Below are positions 18,939 through 28,508 of a DNA stretch of 64,000 bases, in pieces. How positions within the stretch are numbered: the first letter of the stretch is position 1; each line of letters begins with the position of its first letter. The notes below the pieces were generated by a model that saw only the letters and a program-made list of their open reading frames with translations, made no database searches and was not told the DNA's origin. The position numbers and the translations under genes were made by a program. The DNA is from Pseudomonas fluorescens (GTDB taxonomy: Bacteria; Pseudomonadota; Gammaproteobacteria; Pseudomonadales; Pseudomonadaceae): the NCBI GenBank assembly GCA_902825215.1, contig LR782234.1:2728001-2792000 (forward strand). Direction: 5' to 3'.

Positions 18939-18944
18939 TGTCAA
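18939..18944 (-). promoter_or_regulatory. Possible -35 box for the aro leader transcript
   Basis: A consensus TTGACA lies on the minus strand 73 nt before the leader ATG. No convincing -10 was found at 16-18 nt, so this is tentative. Confidence 0.3.
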
Positions 18945-19013
18945 CATAGCGCCTATTGCTGAACGCCTTGATAGCCGTGAAACTTGTTATCTCGCTGTTA
19001 TCAAGGATGGATC

Positions 19014-19109
19014 ATGTCGACAGCTGTGCGCGTTGATGCACTGATCGAGGTGCTGAACATTGCCAATTGCCCGAGTGAAGTGTTTTCGGGGAGGCCGGAT
19101 GAGCTTTGA
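19014..19109 (+). CDS. Possible 31-aa upstream ORF overlapping the GNAT gene
   Basis: MSTAVRVDALIEVLNIANC... is preceded by AAGGATGG and ends inside the first codons of the acetyltransferase gene (overlap 19099-19109). The arrangement would permit translational coupling. It is short and unsupported by homology that I can recall. Confidence 0.3.
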   Translation: MSTAVRVDALIEVLNIANCPSEVFSGRPDEL

Positions 19110-19542
19110 ACTGCGTTTCGCCAGCATCGAGGATCTGGCATTTGCCCGCGAGCTGACCTGCCGGAACATGCTGCGTTACTACATCAAGCATGAGCTGCCA
19201 TGGCAGGATCACGCATTCGATGAAGCTTGGTCGGATCGTCAGAACTGGCTGGTATTGAGCGAAAACGTGGCCGTCGGGTATCTCGGTCTGAGCCGGGACA
19301 TGCGTGCAATTTATATCCGCGAGTTACAGGTGGCTGAAGCGTTTCATCGGCAGGGTGCAGGGTCATGGGCGGTCGATCAGGTTGTCAGCATGGCGCAGCG
19401 AGAGCGTCGTCAGGCTATACGGCTGACCGTCTTCGAAGATAATCCGGCAAGAAATCTGTATGAAAGAAAAGGCCTGCAGGTCCAGGGCAAGGACATGTGT
19501 TTTCTGCGCATGCAGCTCGATATCAGCACACATGTGCTCTGA
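19099..19542 (+). CDS. GNAT family N-acetyltransferase
   Basis: 147 aa. The GNAT core is visible: VGYLGLSRD (beta strand), IYIRELQVAEAFHRQGAGSWAVD (acetyl-CoA pyrophosphate loop, with RQGAG as the R/Q-x-x-G-x-G/A motif) and IRLTVFEDNPARNLYERKGLQ (C-terminal motif). It transfers an acetyl group from acetyl-CoA to an unknown amine. The ATG at 19099 has GGGGAGG 4 nt upstream. It precedes gacA by 127 bp but there is no sign of a shared operon. Confidence 0.85.
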   Translation: MSFELRFASIEDLAFARELTCRNMLRYYIKHELPWQDHAFDEAWSDRQNWLVLSENVAVGYLGLSRDMRAIYIRELQVAEAFHRQGAGSWAVDQVVSMAQRERRQAIRLTVFEDNPARNLYERKGLQVQGKDMCFLRMQLDISTHVL

Positions 19543-19669
19543 AACCCGCAGCCGGCAAGCCCTCAATGATGTATTGAAACTTTTTAAATGCGCCTTTGCG
19601 CTAGGTCTGTGGGGCACTTTTTGCTAAGGTGTCCCGCATTCCAATATGACCATATCGCGAGGTGTCTGC

Positions 19670-20311
19670 TTGATTAGGGTGCTGGTGGTCGACGACCATG
19701 ATCTTGTCCGTACAGGCATTACCCGCATGCTGGCCGATATCGACGGCTTGCAGGTGGTCGGCCAGGCCGAATCAGGTGAAGAATCCCTGATCAAGGCTCG
19801 AGAGTTGAAGCCCGATGTGGTCCTGATGGACGTGAAAATGCCCGGTATCGGTGGCCTTGAAGCCACGCGCAAACTGCTGCGCAGCCACCCGGACATCAAA
19901 GTGGTCGCGGTAACGGTCTGTGAAGAGGATCCTTTCCCGACACGTCTGTTACAGGCCGGCGCCGCGGGGTATCTGACCAAGGGCGCCGGATTGCCGGAAA
20001 TGGTTCAGGCCATTCGTCTGGTATTTGCCGGACAGCGTTACATCAGTCCGCAAATTGCGCAGCAACTGGCGATCAAATCGTTTCAGCCGTCCAACGATTC
20101 GCCCTTCGATGCGCTGTCCGAGCGGGAAATCCAGATCGCGTTGATGATTGTCGGCTGTCAGAAGGTGCAGATCATTTCCGATAAGCTGTGCCTTTCGCCG
20201 AAAACCGTGAACACCTACCGCTACCGTATTTTCGAGAAGCTTTCGATCAGCAGCGACGTCGAGTTGACGCTGTTGGCGGTGCGTCACGGCATGGTTGATG
20301 CCAGCCTCTGA
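19670..20311 (+). CDS. gacA: Response regulator GacA
   Basis: 213 aa, the known GacA length. The receiver domain has the phosphorylation site Asp54 in [11 protein letters not shown] and the acidic pair DD at 8-9. A LuxR-type helix-turn-helix ([17 protein letters not shown]) closes the protein. The TTG start at 19670 is chosen because GAGGTG lies upstream and the protein then begins [10 protein letters not shown] as in P. fluorescens GacA, which is known to use TTG. With sensor GacS it controls Rsm small RNAs and hence secondary metabolism, motility and biofilm. The uvrC ATG follows one base after the stop. Confidence 0.97.
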   Translation: MIRVLVVDDHDLVRTGITRMLADIDGLQVVGQAESGEESLIKARELKPDVVLMDVKMPGIGGLEATRKLLRSHPDIKVVAVTVCEEDPFPTRLLQAGAAGYLTKGAGLPEMVQAIRLVFAGQRYISPQIAQQLAIKSFQPSNDSPFDALSEREIQIALMIVGCQKVQIISDKLCLSPKTVNTYRYRIFEKLSISSDVELTLLAVRHGMVDASL

Positions 20312-20312
20312 C

Positions 20313-22136
20313 ATGACTGAAACATTCGATCCCAGTGCTTTCCTGTCGACCGTCAGCGGACGCCCGGGCGTCTATCGGATGTTCGACAGTGATGCGCGGC
20401 TGTTATACGTCGGCAAAGCCAAGAACCTGAAAAAACGTCTGGCCAGTTACTTTCGCAAAACTGGCCTGGCGCCTAAAACCGCGGCGCTGGTCGGGCGCAT
20501 TGCGCAGGTCGAGACAACCATCACGGCGAATGAAACTGAAGCGCTGTTACTTGAACAGACGCTGATCAAGGAATGGCGGCCGCCGTACAACATTCTGTTG
20601 CGCGACGACAAATCCTATCCGTACGTTTTTCTATCCGACGGTCAATTCCCGCGCCTGAGCATTCATCGCGGAGCAAAAAAAGCCAAGGGCAAGTACTTCG
20701 GGCCCTATCCGAGCGCCGGCGCGATCCGCGAGAGCCTGAGCCTGCTGCAAAAAACCTTTTTCGTTCGCCAGTGCGAAGACAGCTACTACAAGAACCGTGC
20801 GCGGCCATGCCTGCAATATCAGATCAAGCGCTGCAAGGCGCCTTGCGTTGGCCTGGTCGAGCCAGAGGTGTATGCCGAGGACGTGCGTCACTCGGTGATG
20901 TTTCTTGAAGGGCGTAGTCATGCATTGACCAACGAGTTGTCCACGGCCATGGAAGAAGCGGCAATCAACCTGGAGTTCGAGCGAGCCGCCGAACTGCGTG
21001 ATCAGATCGCACTGCTGAGGCGGGTCCAGGATCAGCAAAGCATGGAGGGTGGCACGGGCGACATTGATGTCATTGCGGCATTCGTCAACCCGGGCGGTGC
21101 CTGTGTGCATCTGATCAGCGTCCGCGGCGGACGCGTGCTGGGCAGCAAGAATTTCTTCCCGCAGGTCGGCATCGAAGAAGACGTGTCGGAAGTCATGGCA
21201 GCGTTTCTGGGTCAGTACTTCATCAGCAGTCCGGAGCGCGATTTACCGAGTGAGCTGATCGTCAACGTGGTGCACGAAGATTTCCCGGCACTGATCGAGG
21301 CCATTCAAGAATTGCGCGGTCGCGAGCTGGCAATCAGTCATCGCGTGCGCGGTACCCGTGCGCGCTGGCAGCAACTGGCCGTGACCAATGCTGAACAGGC
21401 GTTGGGCGCGCGTCTGGCCAACCGTCAGCACACCGCGGCGCGTTTCGAGGCATTGGCCGAAGTGCTGAATCTGGATGAACCGCCGCAACGTCTGGAGTGC
21501 TACGACATCAGTCATTCCAGCGGTGAGGCGACGGTGGCTTCCTGCGTGGTGTTCGGCCCCGAAGGCGCGATCAAATCGGATTATCGACGCTACAACATCG
21601 AAGGTGTAACGGCGGGGGACGACTACGCCGCCATGCATCAGGCGCTGACGCGGCGCTTCAGTAAAATCAAGGAAGGCGAGGGCAAGTTGCCGGACATTCT
21701 TCTGGTGGACGGTGGCAAGGGCCAGCTTTCGATGGCTCGCGATGTGCTCAATGAGCTGGCCGTGCCGGATCTGATCCTGCTCGGCGTAGCCAAGGGTGCA
21801 ACCCGCAAGGCCGGCTTCGAAACGTTGTATCTGAATGATGCGGCCCATGAGTTCACATTGCGTGGTGACTCCCCGGCGCTGCACCTGATTCAGCAGATTC
21901 GCGACGAGGCACACCGTTTTGCAATCACCGGGCACCGTGCGCGCCGTGGCAAAACCCGCCGTACGTCTACGCTTGAAGGCGTCGCCGGCGTTGGTCCGAC
22001 CCGCCGTCGCGACTTGTTGAAACATTTTGGTGGATTGCAGGAGCTGTCTCGTGCAAGCATCGAAGAGATCGCCAAAGCCCCGGGGATCAGTAAAAAGCTC
22101 GCAGAGTCGATTTATGCGAACCTGCATAGCGAGTAG
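20313..22136 (+). CDS. uvrC: Excinuclease ABC subunit C
   Basis: 607 aa. The N-terminal GIY-YIG nuclease domain has GRPGVYRMF and [14 protein letters not shown] and makes the 3' cut. The UVR domain (around 200-235) binds UvrB. The RNase H-like domain ([12 protein letters not shown], and [11 protein letters not shown]) makes the 5' cut. C-terminal helix-hairpin-helices ([34 protein letters not shown]) bind DNA. Cotranscribed with gacA as is usual in gammaproteobacteria. Confidence 0.97.
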   Translation: MTETFDPSAFLSTVSGRPGVYRMFDSDARLLYVGKAKNLKKRLASYFRKTGLAPKTAALVGRIAQVETTITANETEALLLEQTLIKEWRPPYNILLRDDKSYPYVFLSDGQFPRLSIHRGAKKAKGKYFGPYPSAGAIRESLSLLQKTFFVRQCEDSYYKNRARPCLQYQIKRCKAPCVGLVEPEVYAEDVRHSVMFLEGRSHALTNELSTAMEEAAINLEFERAAELRDQIALLRRVQDQQSMEGGTGDIDVIAAFVNPGGACVHLISVRGGRVLGSKNFFPQVGIEEDVSEVMAAFLGQYFISSPERDLPSELIVNVVHEDFPALIEAIQELRGRELAISHRVRGTRARWQQLAVTNAEQALGARLANRQHTAARFEALAEVLNLDEPPQRLECYDISHSSGEATVASCVVFGPEGAIKSDYRRYNIEGVTAGDDYAAMHQALTRRFSKIKEGEGKLPDILLVDGGKGQLSMARDVLNELAVPDLILLGVAKGATRKAGFETLYLNDAAHEFTLRGDSPALHLIQQIRDEAHRFAITGHRARRGKTRRTSTLEGVAGVGPTRRRDLLKHFGGLQELSRASIEEIAKAPGISKKLAESIYANLHSE

Positions 22137-22168
22137 AATGCCCCCTCACCTCGTAGCCAGTTGTGCCG

Positions 22169-22729
22169 ATGAATATCCCTAATCTGATTACCGTTCTACG
22201 CGTCCTGCTCATTCCGATCTTCATTTTGTTGTTCTACCTGCCTTATCAGTGGAGTTACATGGCCTCTGCCTCGGTTTTTGCTTTTGCGGCGGCGACCGAC
22301 TGGCTGGACGGTTATCTGGCCCGTCGCCTTGAGCAGAGCACGCCGTTCGGCGCGTTTCTCGATCCGGTGGCCGACAAACTCATGGTTGCCGTAGCGTTGG
22401 TACTGCTGGTGCAGGAACATGGCAATCTGTGGCTCACATTGCCGGCGGCAGTCATTATCGGCCGCGAAATTGTTGTATCGGCATTGCGTGAATGGATGGC
22501 CGAACTCGGTGCCCGTGCCCATGTTGCAGTGTCCAATCTGGGTAAATGGAAAACCGCCGCACAGATGCTCGCATTGGTCATTCTGCTGGCCAATCCGAAG
22601 GACTTCAGCTTCTGGGTCATATTGGGTTACGCCTTGCTGATGGTCTCGGCAGGCCTGACGTTATGGTCGATGGTTCAATACCTTCGCGCCGCCTGGCCGC
22701 ATCTGAAGACCGATGTGGAAAAGAAATAA
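22169..22729 (+). CDS. pgsA: CDP-diacylglycerol-glycerol-3-phosphate 3-phosphatidyltransferase
   Basis: 186 aa membrane enzyme making phosphatidylglycerophosphate. The CDP-alcohol phosphotransferase signature D-x2-DG-x2-AR-x8-G-x3-D-x3-D is complete at about residues 41-67. Several hydrophobic helices surround it. ATG 22169 is used rather than the GTG two codons earlier, giving the conserved [11 protein letters not shown] start. It follows uvrC in the usual Pseudomonas order. Confidence 0.95.
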   Translation: MNIPNLITVLRVLLIPIFILLFYLPYQWSYMASASVFAFAAATDWLDGYLARRLEQSTPFGAFLDPVADKLMVAVALVLLVQEHGNLWLTLPAAVIIGREIVVSALREWMAELGARAHVAVSNLGKWKTAAQMLALVILLANPKDFSFWVILGYALLMVSAGLTLWSMVQYLRAAWPHLKTDVEKK

Positions 22730-22749
22730 AAGTTTTTTGAATCAAGGGG

Positions 22750-22777
22750 TTGACGGACCTTCTTAATTCTATAGAAT
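22750..22777 (+). promoter_or_regulatory. Promoter of the tRNA-Gly/tRNA-Cys transcript
   Basis: TTGACG, 16 nt, TAGAAT; transcription would start about 6 nt before tRNA-Gly. Confidence 0.65.
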
Positions 22778-22789
22778 GCGCATCACCAA

Positions 22790-22865
<76 letters not shown>

Positions 22866-22910
22866 AGTTTTACGTGTTTGTTGTTCTGCTACTGACAACA
22901 AATGCTTTGA

Positions 22911-22984
22911 GGCCGAGTAGCAAAATGGTTATGCAGTGGATTGCAAATCCACCTACGCCGGTTCGATTCCGACCTCGGCCTCCA
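22911..22984 (+). tRNA. tRNA-Cys (GCA), prophage integration target
   Basis: 74 nt with encoded CCA. The acceptor pair is GGCCGAG/CTCGGCC and the anticodon loop is ATTGCAAAT. Its 3' 48 nt plus two bases beyond are duplicated exactly at 60546-60595, marking phage insertion. The gene remains complete on the left side. Confidence 0.97.
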
Positions 22985-22986
22985 CT
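22937..22986 (+). repeat. attL (50-bp core)
   Basis: Identical to 60546-60595. It covers the tRNA-Cys anticodon arm to CCA plus CT. The integrase gene lies on this side. Confidence 0.93.
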
Positions 22987-22992
22987 ATTGAA

Positions 22993-23026
22993 AACCCCGT
23001 AGATCAATGATCTACGGGGTTTTTTA
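22993..23026 (+). terminator. Terminator after tRNA-Cys
   Basis: A 12-bp stem (aaccccgtagat / atctacggggtt) followed by TTTTTT. It would stop tRNA transcription from entering the prophage. A diverged copy of the same hairpin follows attR. Confidence 0.85.
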
Positions 23027-23113
23027 TTGCCTGCGAAAAATTGGGTGTTCCGCAATTTTTGATAGGTGTTCCGCAATCCTGCTGCTAAGTATCGGAAGAA
23101 CTCTATAGATTGA

Positions 23114-23686
23114 TCAGTTTCGCTTCAGGTCGGTTTCCAGCTTTCGCACAGCGGCGTCTCTAATCAACCAGGTCATCGCCACTCTCCAGAAGCTCAGGCT
23201 AGAGATTAAGAACCTTATTCTGTTGGGTGAGTCGTCGTAAACGAATCGCTCATCTGGTCGGGTGCGACTGATGTTAATGGTGACCTTTTGAACTGGAATG
23301 AAGTTTGCGTCCATCTCGGTCAATTTGTTCACGACCCTAGCAAGTTGCTGAATGTCTCCGTCATCAAATCCCGCGTTCATTCTGTGCGCGCTTTTGTTTC
23401 GCATGTTGTTGACTTGGTGAGCCACCGCGGCAAAGTGAGTAGGTAGCCCAAAAGCCGTTGCGAGGGAAAGCTTTTGAGCAAACTCCCTTGGCTCTTTAAC
23501 AAATGGCTTGAGATCGCCAACTCTCTTCTGGTCGATATAGAAATTAAGAAGTTGCTCGATCAAGAGGTGAATCCTCAAGATGCAGCCTATTTCGTCTTCC
23601 GTTTCAGCTGCGGCGAGAAGGACGTCGGGATGAAATAAGGTTTCAACGTTTAGATCTACGGAGTGAGTCTGCTCTTGATCGATCAT
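23114..23686 (-). CDS. HEPN/MltR-like protein, probable prophage cargo
   Basis: 190 aa, helical. It has an E-x-L-x-N segment (IHLLIEQLLNFYID) and the motif MRNKSAH, matching R-x4-H of HEPN domains and the RN-x2-AH of MltR/DUF4145-like proteins. It sits alone between attL and the integrase gene, with lower GC than its neighbours, which is the usual place for superinfection-exclusion or defence cargo. Function is not known. RNase activity would be a guess based on R-x4-H, and an MltR-like regulatory role is an equal alternative. Confidence 0.65.
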   Translation of the reverse strand: MIDQEQTHSVDLNVETLFHPDVLLAAAETEDEIGCILRIHLLIEQLLNFYIDQKRVGDLKPFVKEPREFAQKLSLATAFGLPTHFAAVAHQVNNMRNKSAHRMNAGFDDGDIQQLARVVNKLTEMDANFIPVQKVTINISRTRPDERFVYDDSPNRIRFLISSLSFWRVAMTWLIRDAAVRKLETDLKRN

Positions 23687-23749
23687 TTAGCGGTCCGAGT
23701 GGGTGTGAGCCTTAAGCATACAGGGTCGGTGTCAGACCATGTTAGAGGG

Positions 23750-24817
23750 TTACTTTGTGGGTTTTACAATTTCGCCGACGCGCCGGTAGACCTTTTTCGT
23801 CATCTCTTCTGTTGAGTGCCCAAGCAAACGGCTAGCATCCTTGATGTCCTCGATTTCGCTGCCGGCCTTCGGTCGGATGTCCCTGAATTGAAACTTCCGA
23901 ATTGTGGTGGCCAGCTCGGTGTCACCGTCGGTTGCCGCCTTCGTTGCAGCCTTGTCTCGGGCTTCGTCCCAGCGATTGCGCAACATGTTGTAGCTCATGC
24001 GCAGGCCAGCCTGGTTGGTGATCAAAACCGATGTTTTGGTGCCGGCTTGGGCCCGCCGATCAAGTAGGCCGTTGATGAACACGCAGAGGTCCGTTTCGTT
24101 AGTGCCGTCGTAGAGGCGGATCCGCAAGCGCTTTTCCGTCTTGCCCTGGCCAACCATCAGAAAGCCGTGATTGAGATCGGTGGTGGATGCCTTGAGCACG
24201 TCGGCCGGCCGCTGTCCGGTTAGATATGCCAAGTCCATCGCGTCCCGGAGGTCTTGTCCGGCTTGTTCGTATACCGCACTCCAGATGATATCGCCGGCGT
24301 AGAAGTCCCGAGGAGTCTCCTTGTTCCTGCGAAGGCCGAAGCACGGGTTCGCCTTTTCAGTCAGACCCCACTCGCGGGCAAAGGTGAACATGGTTGAGAG
24401 CAGGGCGATCTCACGGTTTGCTCGCACTTTAGCCGTGCGCGCGTCTCGGTACTGAGCGATCACCTGTGGCGAGATCGCTTCGATCGGTGCCGACTCGAAT
24501 GCGTTACGCAGTTGCTTGAGACCCTTGAGGTAATCGTTTTGAGTGCCTGGCTTGAGTGTCGGGATCACCTTCGATTCATAGTCATCGAACAACCGGCCCA
24601 TCAAGTGGGCCGGTTTGGGTGTCGCTTTGCGGTCGAGCCGAGCCCATTCGATTTTGGCCTCGTCGAGGTCGCCGCCGAGCGGGATCTCGACACGGTTACC
24701 GTCGGCATCCCTGCCGTTGTAGTAGTACCCGGTCCAGACCTTGCCGCCTTTTCGTTTGCGGGTACGCCGGATCATGCGTGGGGGCAGATCTCGATTAGCT
24801 GTTTTCTTCTGTCTCAT
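23750..24817 (-). CDS. int: Tyrosine-recombinase integrase
   Basis: 355 aa phage integrase. A basic N-terminal arm-binding region (PPRMIRRTRKRKGG) is followed by a core-binding domain. The catalytic domain shows LTGQRPADVL (Arg I), the box-II segment FRDIRPKAG with Arg in place of the usual first His, LLGHS, and the nucleophile Tyr in KKVYRR. It inserts and excises the element at tRNA-Cys. ATG 24817 is used rather than a TTG two codons upstream. It begins 2 bp after the DUF4224 gene. Confidence 0.93.
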   Translation of the reverse strand: MRQKKTANRDLPPRMIRRTRKRKGGKVWTGYYYNGRDADGNRVEIPLGGDLDEAKIEWARLDRKATPKPAHLMGRLFDDYESKVIPTLKPGTQNDYLKGLKQLRNAFESAPIEAISPQVIAQYRDARTAKVRANREIALLSTMFTFAREWGLTEKANPCFGLRRNKETPRDFYAGDIIWSAVYEQAGQDLRDAMDLAYLTGQRPADVLKASTTDLNHGFLMVGQGKTEKRLRIRLYDGTNETDLCVFINGLLDRRAQAGTKTSVLITNQAGLRMSYNMLRNRWDEARDKAATKAATDGDTELATTIRKFQFRDIRPKAGSEIEDIKDASRLLGHSTEEMTKKVYRRVGEIVKPTK

Positions 24818-24819
24818 CG

Positions 24820-25122
24820 TCAACTCACGCGCGCCAGGTCAAGAGTCCAAGTCTCAGCGACAGCGCTGTTTGCGGTTGGCTTGACCCCGGCTAGCTTAAG
24901 CCGGGCATATATCCGGCCCACCACCGGGCGCTGTGCGCCGGTCAAGACGAATTCCCAGTGGTTAGTCATGAGCCACTGGCGTTGAAAGGACGGGATTTTG
25001 TAGCCGGTGATTGTGGCCAGCTCTTCGTCTGTAAGAGTTTCACTTTGGAATTCCACGGTCTGCCTCCCGTCTCGCGATGCCTTCGGCTTGACGTTGTTTG
25101 CTGCATTTTTCGTGATTTCCAT
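24820..25122 (-). CDS. DUF4224 protein, probable excisionase or directionality factor
   Basis: 100 aa. The segment LTDEELATITGYKIPSFQRQ is a small helix-turn-helix-like domain found next to phage integrases. Its stop lies 2 bp before the integrase ATG. A role in excision is inferred from position. Confidence 0.75.
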   Translation of the reverse strand: MEITKNAANNVKPKASRDGRQTVEFQSETLTDEELATITGYKIPSFQRQWLMTNHWEFVLTGAQRPVVGRIYARLKLAGVKPTANSAVAETWTLDLARVS

Positions 25123-25219
25123 GTGCTCGAGACCTGTGGCACTTGTCGCAAATAGTGGCCAGGTCAAGCGGCGGCATCTGCCCGCGGCGAATCCGTACTG
25201 TTCGGCGTAACGCTGTCAT
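25040..25219 (-). CDS. Small zinc-binding phage protein (CxxC...H...C)
   Basis: 59 aa. The segment CDKCHRSRAHGNHEKC suggests a single zinc site, and the N-terminus is very basic (RRTVRIRRGQ). The ATG overlaps the methyltransferase stop as ATGA, and the 3' part overlaps the DUF4224 gene in another frame by 83 bp. The coupling makes it a credible gene despite the overlap. Function is unknown. Confidence 0.6.
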   Translation of the reverse strand: MTALRRTVRIRRGQMPPLDLATICDKCHRSRAHGNHEKCSKQRQAEGIARREADRGIPK

Positions 25220-27306
25220 GCTGCCTCCCGGATTTGTTCGGACTGGCGCCACGGGTCATTGGCCCTGGCAAGTGCCGCCATCGGGGGCGGGCTCACGCTG
25301 TTGCCGCACATGTGGACCTGCTGGGTTTTGGTGAATGGCTTGCCGTCGGCGCCGTGGCTGATGATGTAATCGGCGGGGAACCCCTGAGCTTTGTACAACT
25401 CGGCCGGTTGCAGCATCCGCAGGCAGATGTCGACGATCACGTACGGCGTGCCCTTGATGGTGACGGTGACTAGGCCGAGCCGATCCTTAGTGGTGATCGT
25501 TGGTGCTGGTGCATCGGCGGCGCTCATGTTTTCGGTGCCGTAGTAGCTGATCAGGAAGGCGGCGACCCGCAGCGCCCCGGCTTCAACCTCTGGCGATAGC
25601 TGCAGCTCGACGAGGGAGCTCTTGCCGCCACCGCCTGCTGTAATGGTCGGCGCAGGTTCGTCCACACCTTGCCCAACACTGGCGCCGAACTGGCGTTCCA
25701 TGAAGGCAGTGATCAGCCCGTGATGGGTGCCGCCGGCGCTGATGGTGTGCAGCGGATCGGCGGCATCCCGTGCATCGCAGTTGCCGCGCAGGTGTACCAG
25801 GTTCGCTGTCACCAGTTGCTGCTGGCTGCCTGTGTTGGTCACCGTGGTCATCGGGTCTTCGATGCTCTTGGCGGCAGTTGTGTTGAACCCGCCATTCATT
25901 TGGGCCATGAATACTGTCGATATGCCCATGGCATGCGCGGCGCCGGCGGGGCGCTGGTAGTTGCCTCCGCTGGTGATGGTCGGCAGCGGCTCGGCGAGCG
26001 CCTTGCCTTCATCTGCAAACCTGAACTTCACCAGGTGCGCGGCGGCTACGCCGTACTTTCCACCCGAAGCCATTATCGTGCCGAGTGGTTCTTGGTGGTC
26101 GGCAGTGCGTGGGGCTGATCCCGGTTTGTCACCATTGCCGAGCTGCACAAGGGTGGCCGCAGATAGTGTCAGTTCTCCGCGATTAGCGCAGGTTACTGTC
26201 GGCATCGGTTCCCGTGGGTCATTGATTCGGTCACTGCCTTGATGTGTTGCCGGCGCGATGATGGGGCTGGCCATGGCGAATGATCCGCCGCGGGGCCAAG
26301 ACGTCACTGTGCGCAATGGCTCGTTTGCAGACTGGACGCTTTCCCCGGACCAATTTGCGATCGGCACAATGAACGGATCAGCCGCATCGATGACGAACTT
26401 CTTCATCCCTTTGGCGATCCGCCGCAGCGTGGCTTCTGCTAGTGGGGTGGGTCGTCCGAAAATGCTTTTGGTTGGTACCGTCCAGTCGATGCACTCGGCG
26501 GCGGTGCGCCATTTCTTCAGGCCCTTGGAGGGATGCTTCGCGTGGGTCGGCTTTGGCCACACAATCGGTTGGCCGTCGCATCGGGCGATCATGAACAGAC
26601 GTTCCCGGCTGGTCGGTGCGCCGAAGTCGCAAGCCTTCAGGACTTTCCACTCCACGGCGTAGCCGAGGCGCTGCAGCTCGGCAACGAACACCGCCCAGGT
26701 TTGCCCGCGGCGTGCTGGATCCGGCACAAGGAACTGATTGTTCACCGGGACGTTCTCGCCATGGTCAGCAACGCGGTTGATTTTGCTTTTAGGTTTGGTG
26801 GGGTGCGGCACCAGATCGAGAGTCACCACGCGGCCAGTGACCTTGCAGCGCTTGGCGATCAGCGGTCCCCACTGGAGGATCTGTTTCACATTTTCCAAGC
26901 TGATGACGCGGGGCTTCTTCTTGCCGGCCCACTTCAGGCCGATCCACGACAGATTCCGGATCTCGCGCTTGCGCGGTTGGCCGCCGGCCGCCTGGCTGTG
27001 GTGCGTGCAGTCCGGCGACATGTGGAACCAGCCGACGGCCTTTCCGCCGCACTCGGTATCAGGATCACCGTCGAACACGTCGGTGGTGTAGTGCACGGCA
27101 CCCGGGTGATTCACGGTGTGCATGCTGATCGCTTGGGGGCTGTGGTTCTTCGCAACATTCACAGCACGGCCCAAACCCATTTCCAGCCCGGTACCGGCGC
27201 CGCCGCCACCGCAGAAGAAGTCGACAACGATCTCATCGTCCTGAGTGTTGAAGCCCAGCGCATACTGGGTCTTGAAGTCGAAAGGAGGTTTTTTGAATGC
27301 CGTCAC
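25216..27306 (-). CDS. Phage DNA cytosine-5 methyltransferase with repeat-rich target domain
   Basis: 696 aa. Motif I is VDFFCGGGGAGTGLE near residue 30. The catalytic motif IV is SPDC (PPC variant seen in phage enzymes), motif VI is LENV, and motifs IX-X are at the C terminus (HMCGNSVSPP). Between about residues 330 and 630 lie seven or more units of 25-45 aa, each with a P-x-x-T-[IV]-[TS]-x-G-G-like core. They form a long variable region instead of a compact recognition domain. GTG 27306 is chosen because it overlaps the previous stop as GTGA. No endonuclease partner is nearby, so it probably protects phage DNA from host restriction. Confidence 0.9.
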   Translation of the reverse strand: MTAFKKPPFDFKTQYALGFNTQDDEIVVDFFCGGGGAGTGLEMGLGRAVNVAKNHSPQAISMHTVNHPGAVHYTTDVFDGDPDTECGGKAVGWFHMSPDCTHHSQAAGGQPRKREIRNLSWIGLKWAGKKKPRVISLENVKQILQWGPLIAKRCKVTGRVVTLDLVPHPTKPKSKINRVADHGENVPVNNQFLVPDPARRGQTWAVFVAELQRLGYAVEWKVLKACDFGAPTSRERLFMIARCDGQPIVWPKPTHAKHPSKGLKKWRTAAECIDWTVPTKSIFGRPTPLAEATLRRIAKGMKKFVIDAADPFIVPIANWSGESVQSANEPLRTVTSWPRGGSFAMASPIIAPATHQGSDRINDPREPMPTVTCANRGELTLSAATLVQLGNGDKPGSAPRTADHQEPLGTIMASGGKYGVAAAHLVKFRFADEGKALAEPLPTITSGGNYQRPAGAAHAMGISTVFMAQMNGGFNTTAAKSIEDPMTTVTNTGSQQQLVTANLVHLRGNCDARDAADPLHTISAGGTHHGLITAFMERQFGASVGQGVDEPAPTITAGGGGKSSLVELQLSPEVEAGALRVAAFLISYYGTENMSAADAPAPTITTKDRLGLVTVTIKGTPYVIVDICLRMLQPAELYKAQGFPADYIISHGADGKPFTKTQQVHMCGNSVSPPPMAALARANDPWRQSEQIREAA

Positions 27307-27845
27307 GCGCAAGCCCTCCGATGATCACCCTGCATGAGTTCCATCAGGCGGCTGAAGTACTGCATGTACGCCTCTGGTGCGGATTGCGGGATGATGGTTT
27401 CGGGCATCGGTGGGACGCTGCGCAGGCATTCCCATTCGGCGGGGTGGTTGGGCATCAGGTCGCGGCGTTCGGTGGCCAGCGCGATCAGGTCGGCGCGCAC
27501 GACGCATTCGGGCAGCACCGGATCGAGGTTGAAACGATCGCAGATGGCGTGCCAGATGATTTCTTCAGCGATGCGGAAGCCCGGCATGATCGCTTTCAAT
27601 GGTCGCGTCATGTCGCCGATGTAGGCTTCGGTCGCATCGTGCAGCAGCGCCACCAGTTTGTGCTGGTCCGGAACAAGTCTTGAAACCAGCATGCTGTGCT
27701 GGGCTACGCTGTAGTGCGTGCGGGTGTGGCCATTGAAGCGGCACAGGTTCGACAGTGCGTGAGCGATGTCGAGCGGTGAGATCATGGCGGCGGTTGGGTT
27801 GACTAGGTCGAACTGGCGACCGCTGTGCGTGAGGATCCAGCTCAT
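27303..27845 (-). CDS. HD-domain phosphohydrolase (YfbR-like nucleotidase)
   Basis: 180 aa. Metal-binding residues are in HYSVAQHS and LLHDATEA (H...HD...D), as in 5'-deoxynucleotidases. It could adjust dNMP pools during replication, together with the phage dNMP kinase in the same operon. Coupled by ATGA/GTGA overlaps on both sides. Confidence 0.82.
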   Translation of the reverse strand: MSWILTHSGRQFDLVNPTAAMISPLDIAHALSNLCRFNGHTRTHYSVAQHSMLVSRLVPDQHKLVALLHDATEAYIGDMTRPLKAIMPGFRIAEEIIWHAICDRFNLDPVLPECVVRADLIALATERRDLMPNHPAEWECLRSVPPMPETIIPQSAPEAYMQYFSRLMELMQGDHRRACA

Positions 27846-28489
27846 GCTGCGTCCTCCGCTGACACCCGGCCCAGTTCGGTAGCCTGAAGTTTCATGTCCT
27901 GCTCGAAGGCCTCGCGCAGGGCATCACGCATGTGTGGGTAGTTTTCGCTCTCGTGGCAGTGGGGGAAGCTGATCAAACTCAGATCCGGCGCTTCCATGAG
28001 CGTCCCGCGCTTGTCCATCCATTCGATGAGCTGGGTGTCGAGTGGCTGCGCGTTGAGGTTGCCGGCCGTTTCGACGGCATAGAAGACGCGGTAGGCCATG
28101 GCGCGGGAAACCTTGATCAGTTGTTCCGCTCTTGCTTGACTGGCCTCGGTACCTTTCAAAGCCTTCCACGTCTGAAGTGCAAGCGCCAGAAACTGGGTGA
28201 TCTCCGTCAGGTCGCGATAGTCGGTCGCTGTGAAGGGCGTGGCCTTGATGCTTTGCATTTGTGCGCGCAGGTCGGCCAGTTGTTGAGCCTCGCGGTTGCG
28301 CAGCTGCGTGATGGTCGTCAGGTCGGTGTTGAGCGCGGCGATCCGTTGGCTGTGCAGACCGTTGCGCTCCTTGAGTCCGGCCTCATAGCTGCGATCCAGC
28401 GCCCGAAGGATGAGCTTGCGGATGTAGTAACCCAGCAGGAACAAGCCAAAGGCCATTCCGATGAAGATGATCGTGTTCTGTGCGTGCAT
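27842..28489 (-). CDS. Membrane-anchored coiled-coil phage protein
   Basis: 215 aa, function unknown. One N-terminal membrane helix (TIIFIGMAFGLFLLGYYI) is followed by a charged, probably coiled-coil stretch (about residues 35-85) and a soluble C-terminal part. It is preceded by a hairpin with the shared CCTCTCACCAAGAAT loop (28509-28546). Confidence 0.7.
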   Translation of the reverse strand: MHAQNTIIFIGMAFGLFLLGYYIRKLILRALDRSYEAGLKERNGLHSQRIAALNTDLTTITQLRNREAQQLADLRAQMQSIKATPFTATDYRDLTEITQFLALALQTWKALKGTEASQARAEQLIKVSRAMAYRVFYAVETAGNLNAQPLDTQLIEWMDKRGTLMEAPDLSLISFPHCHESENYPHMRDALREAFEQDMKLQATELGRVSAEDAA

Positions 28490-28508
28490 GTGCTGTGCTC
28501 CGGTAGAA

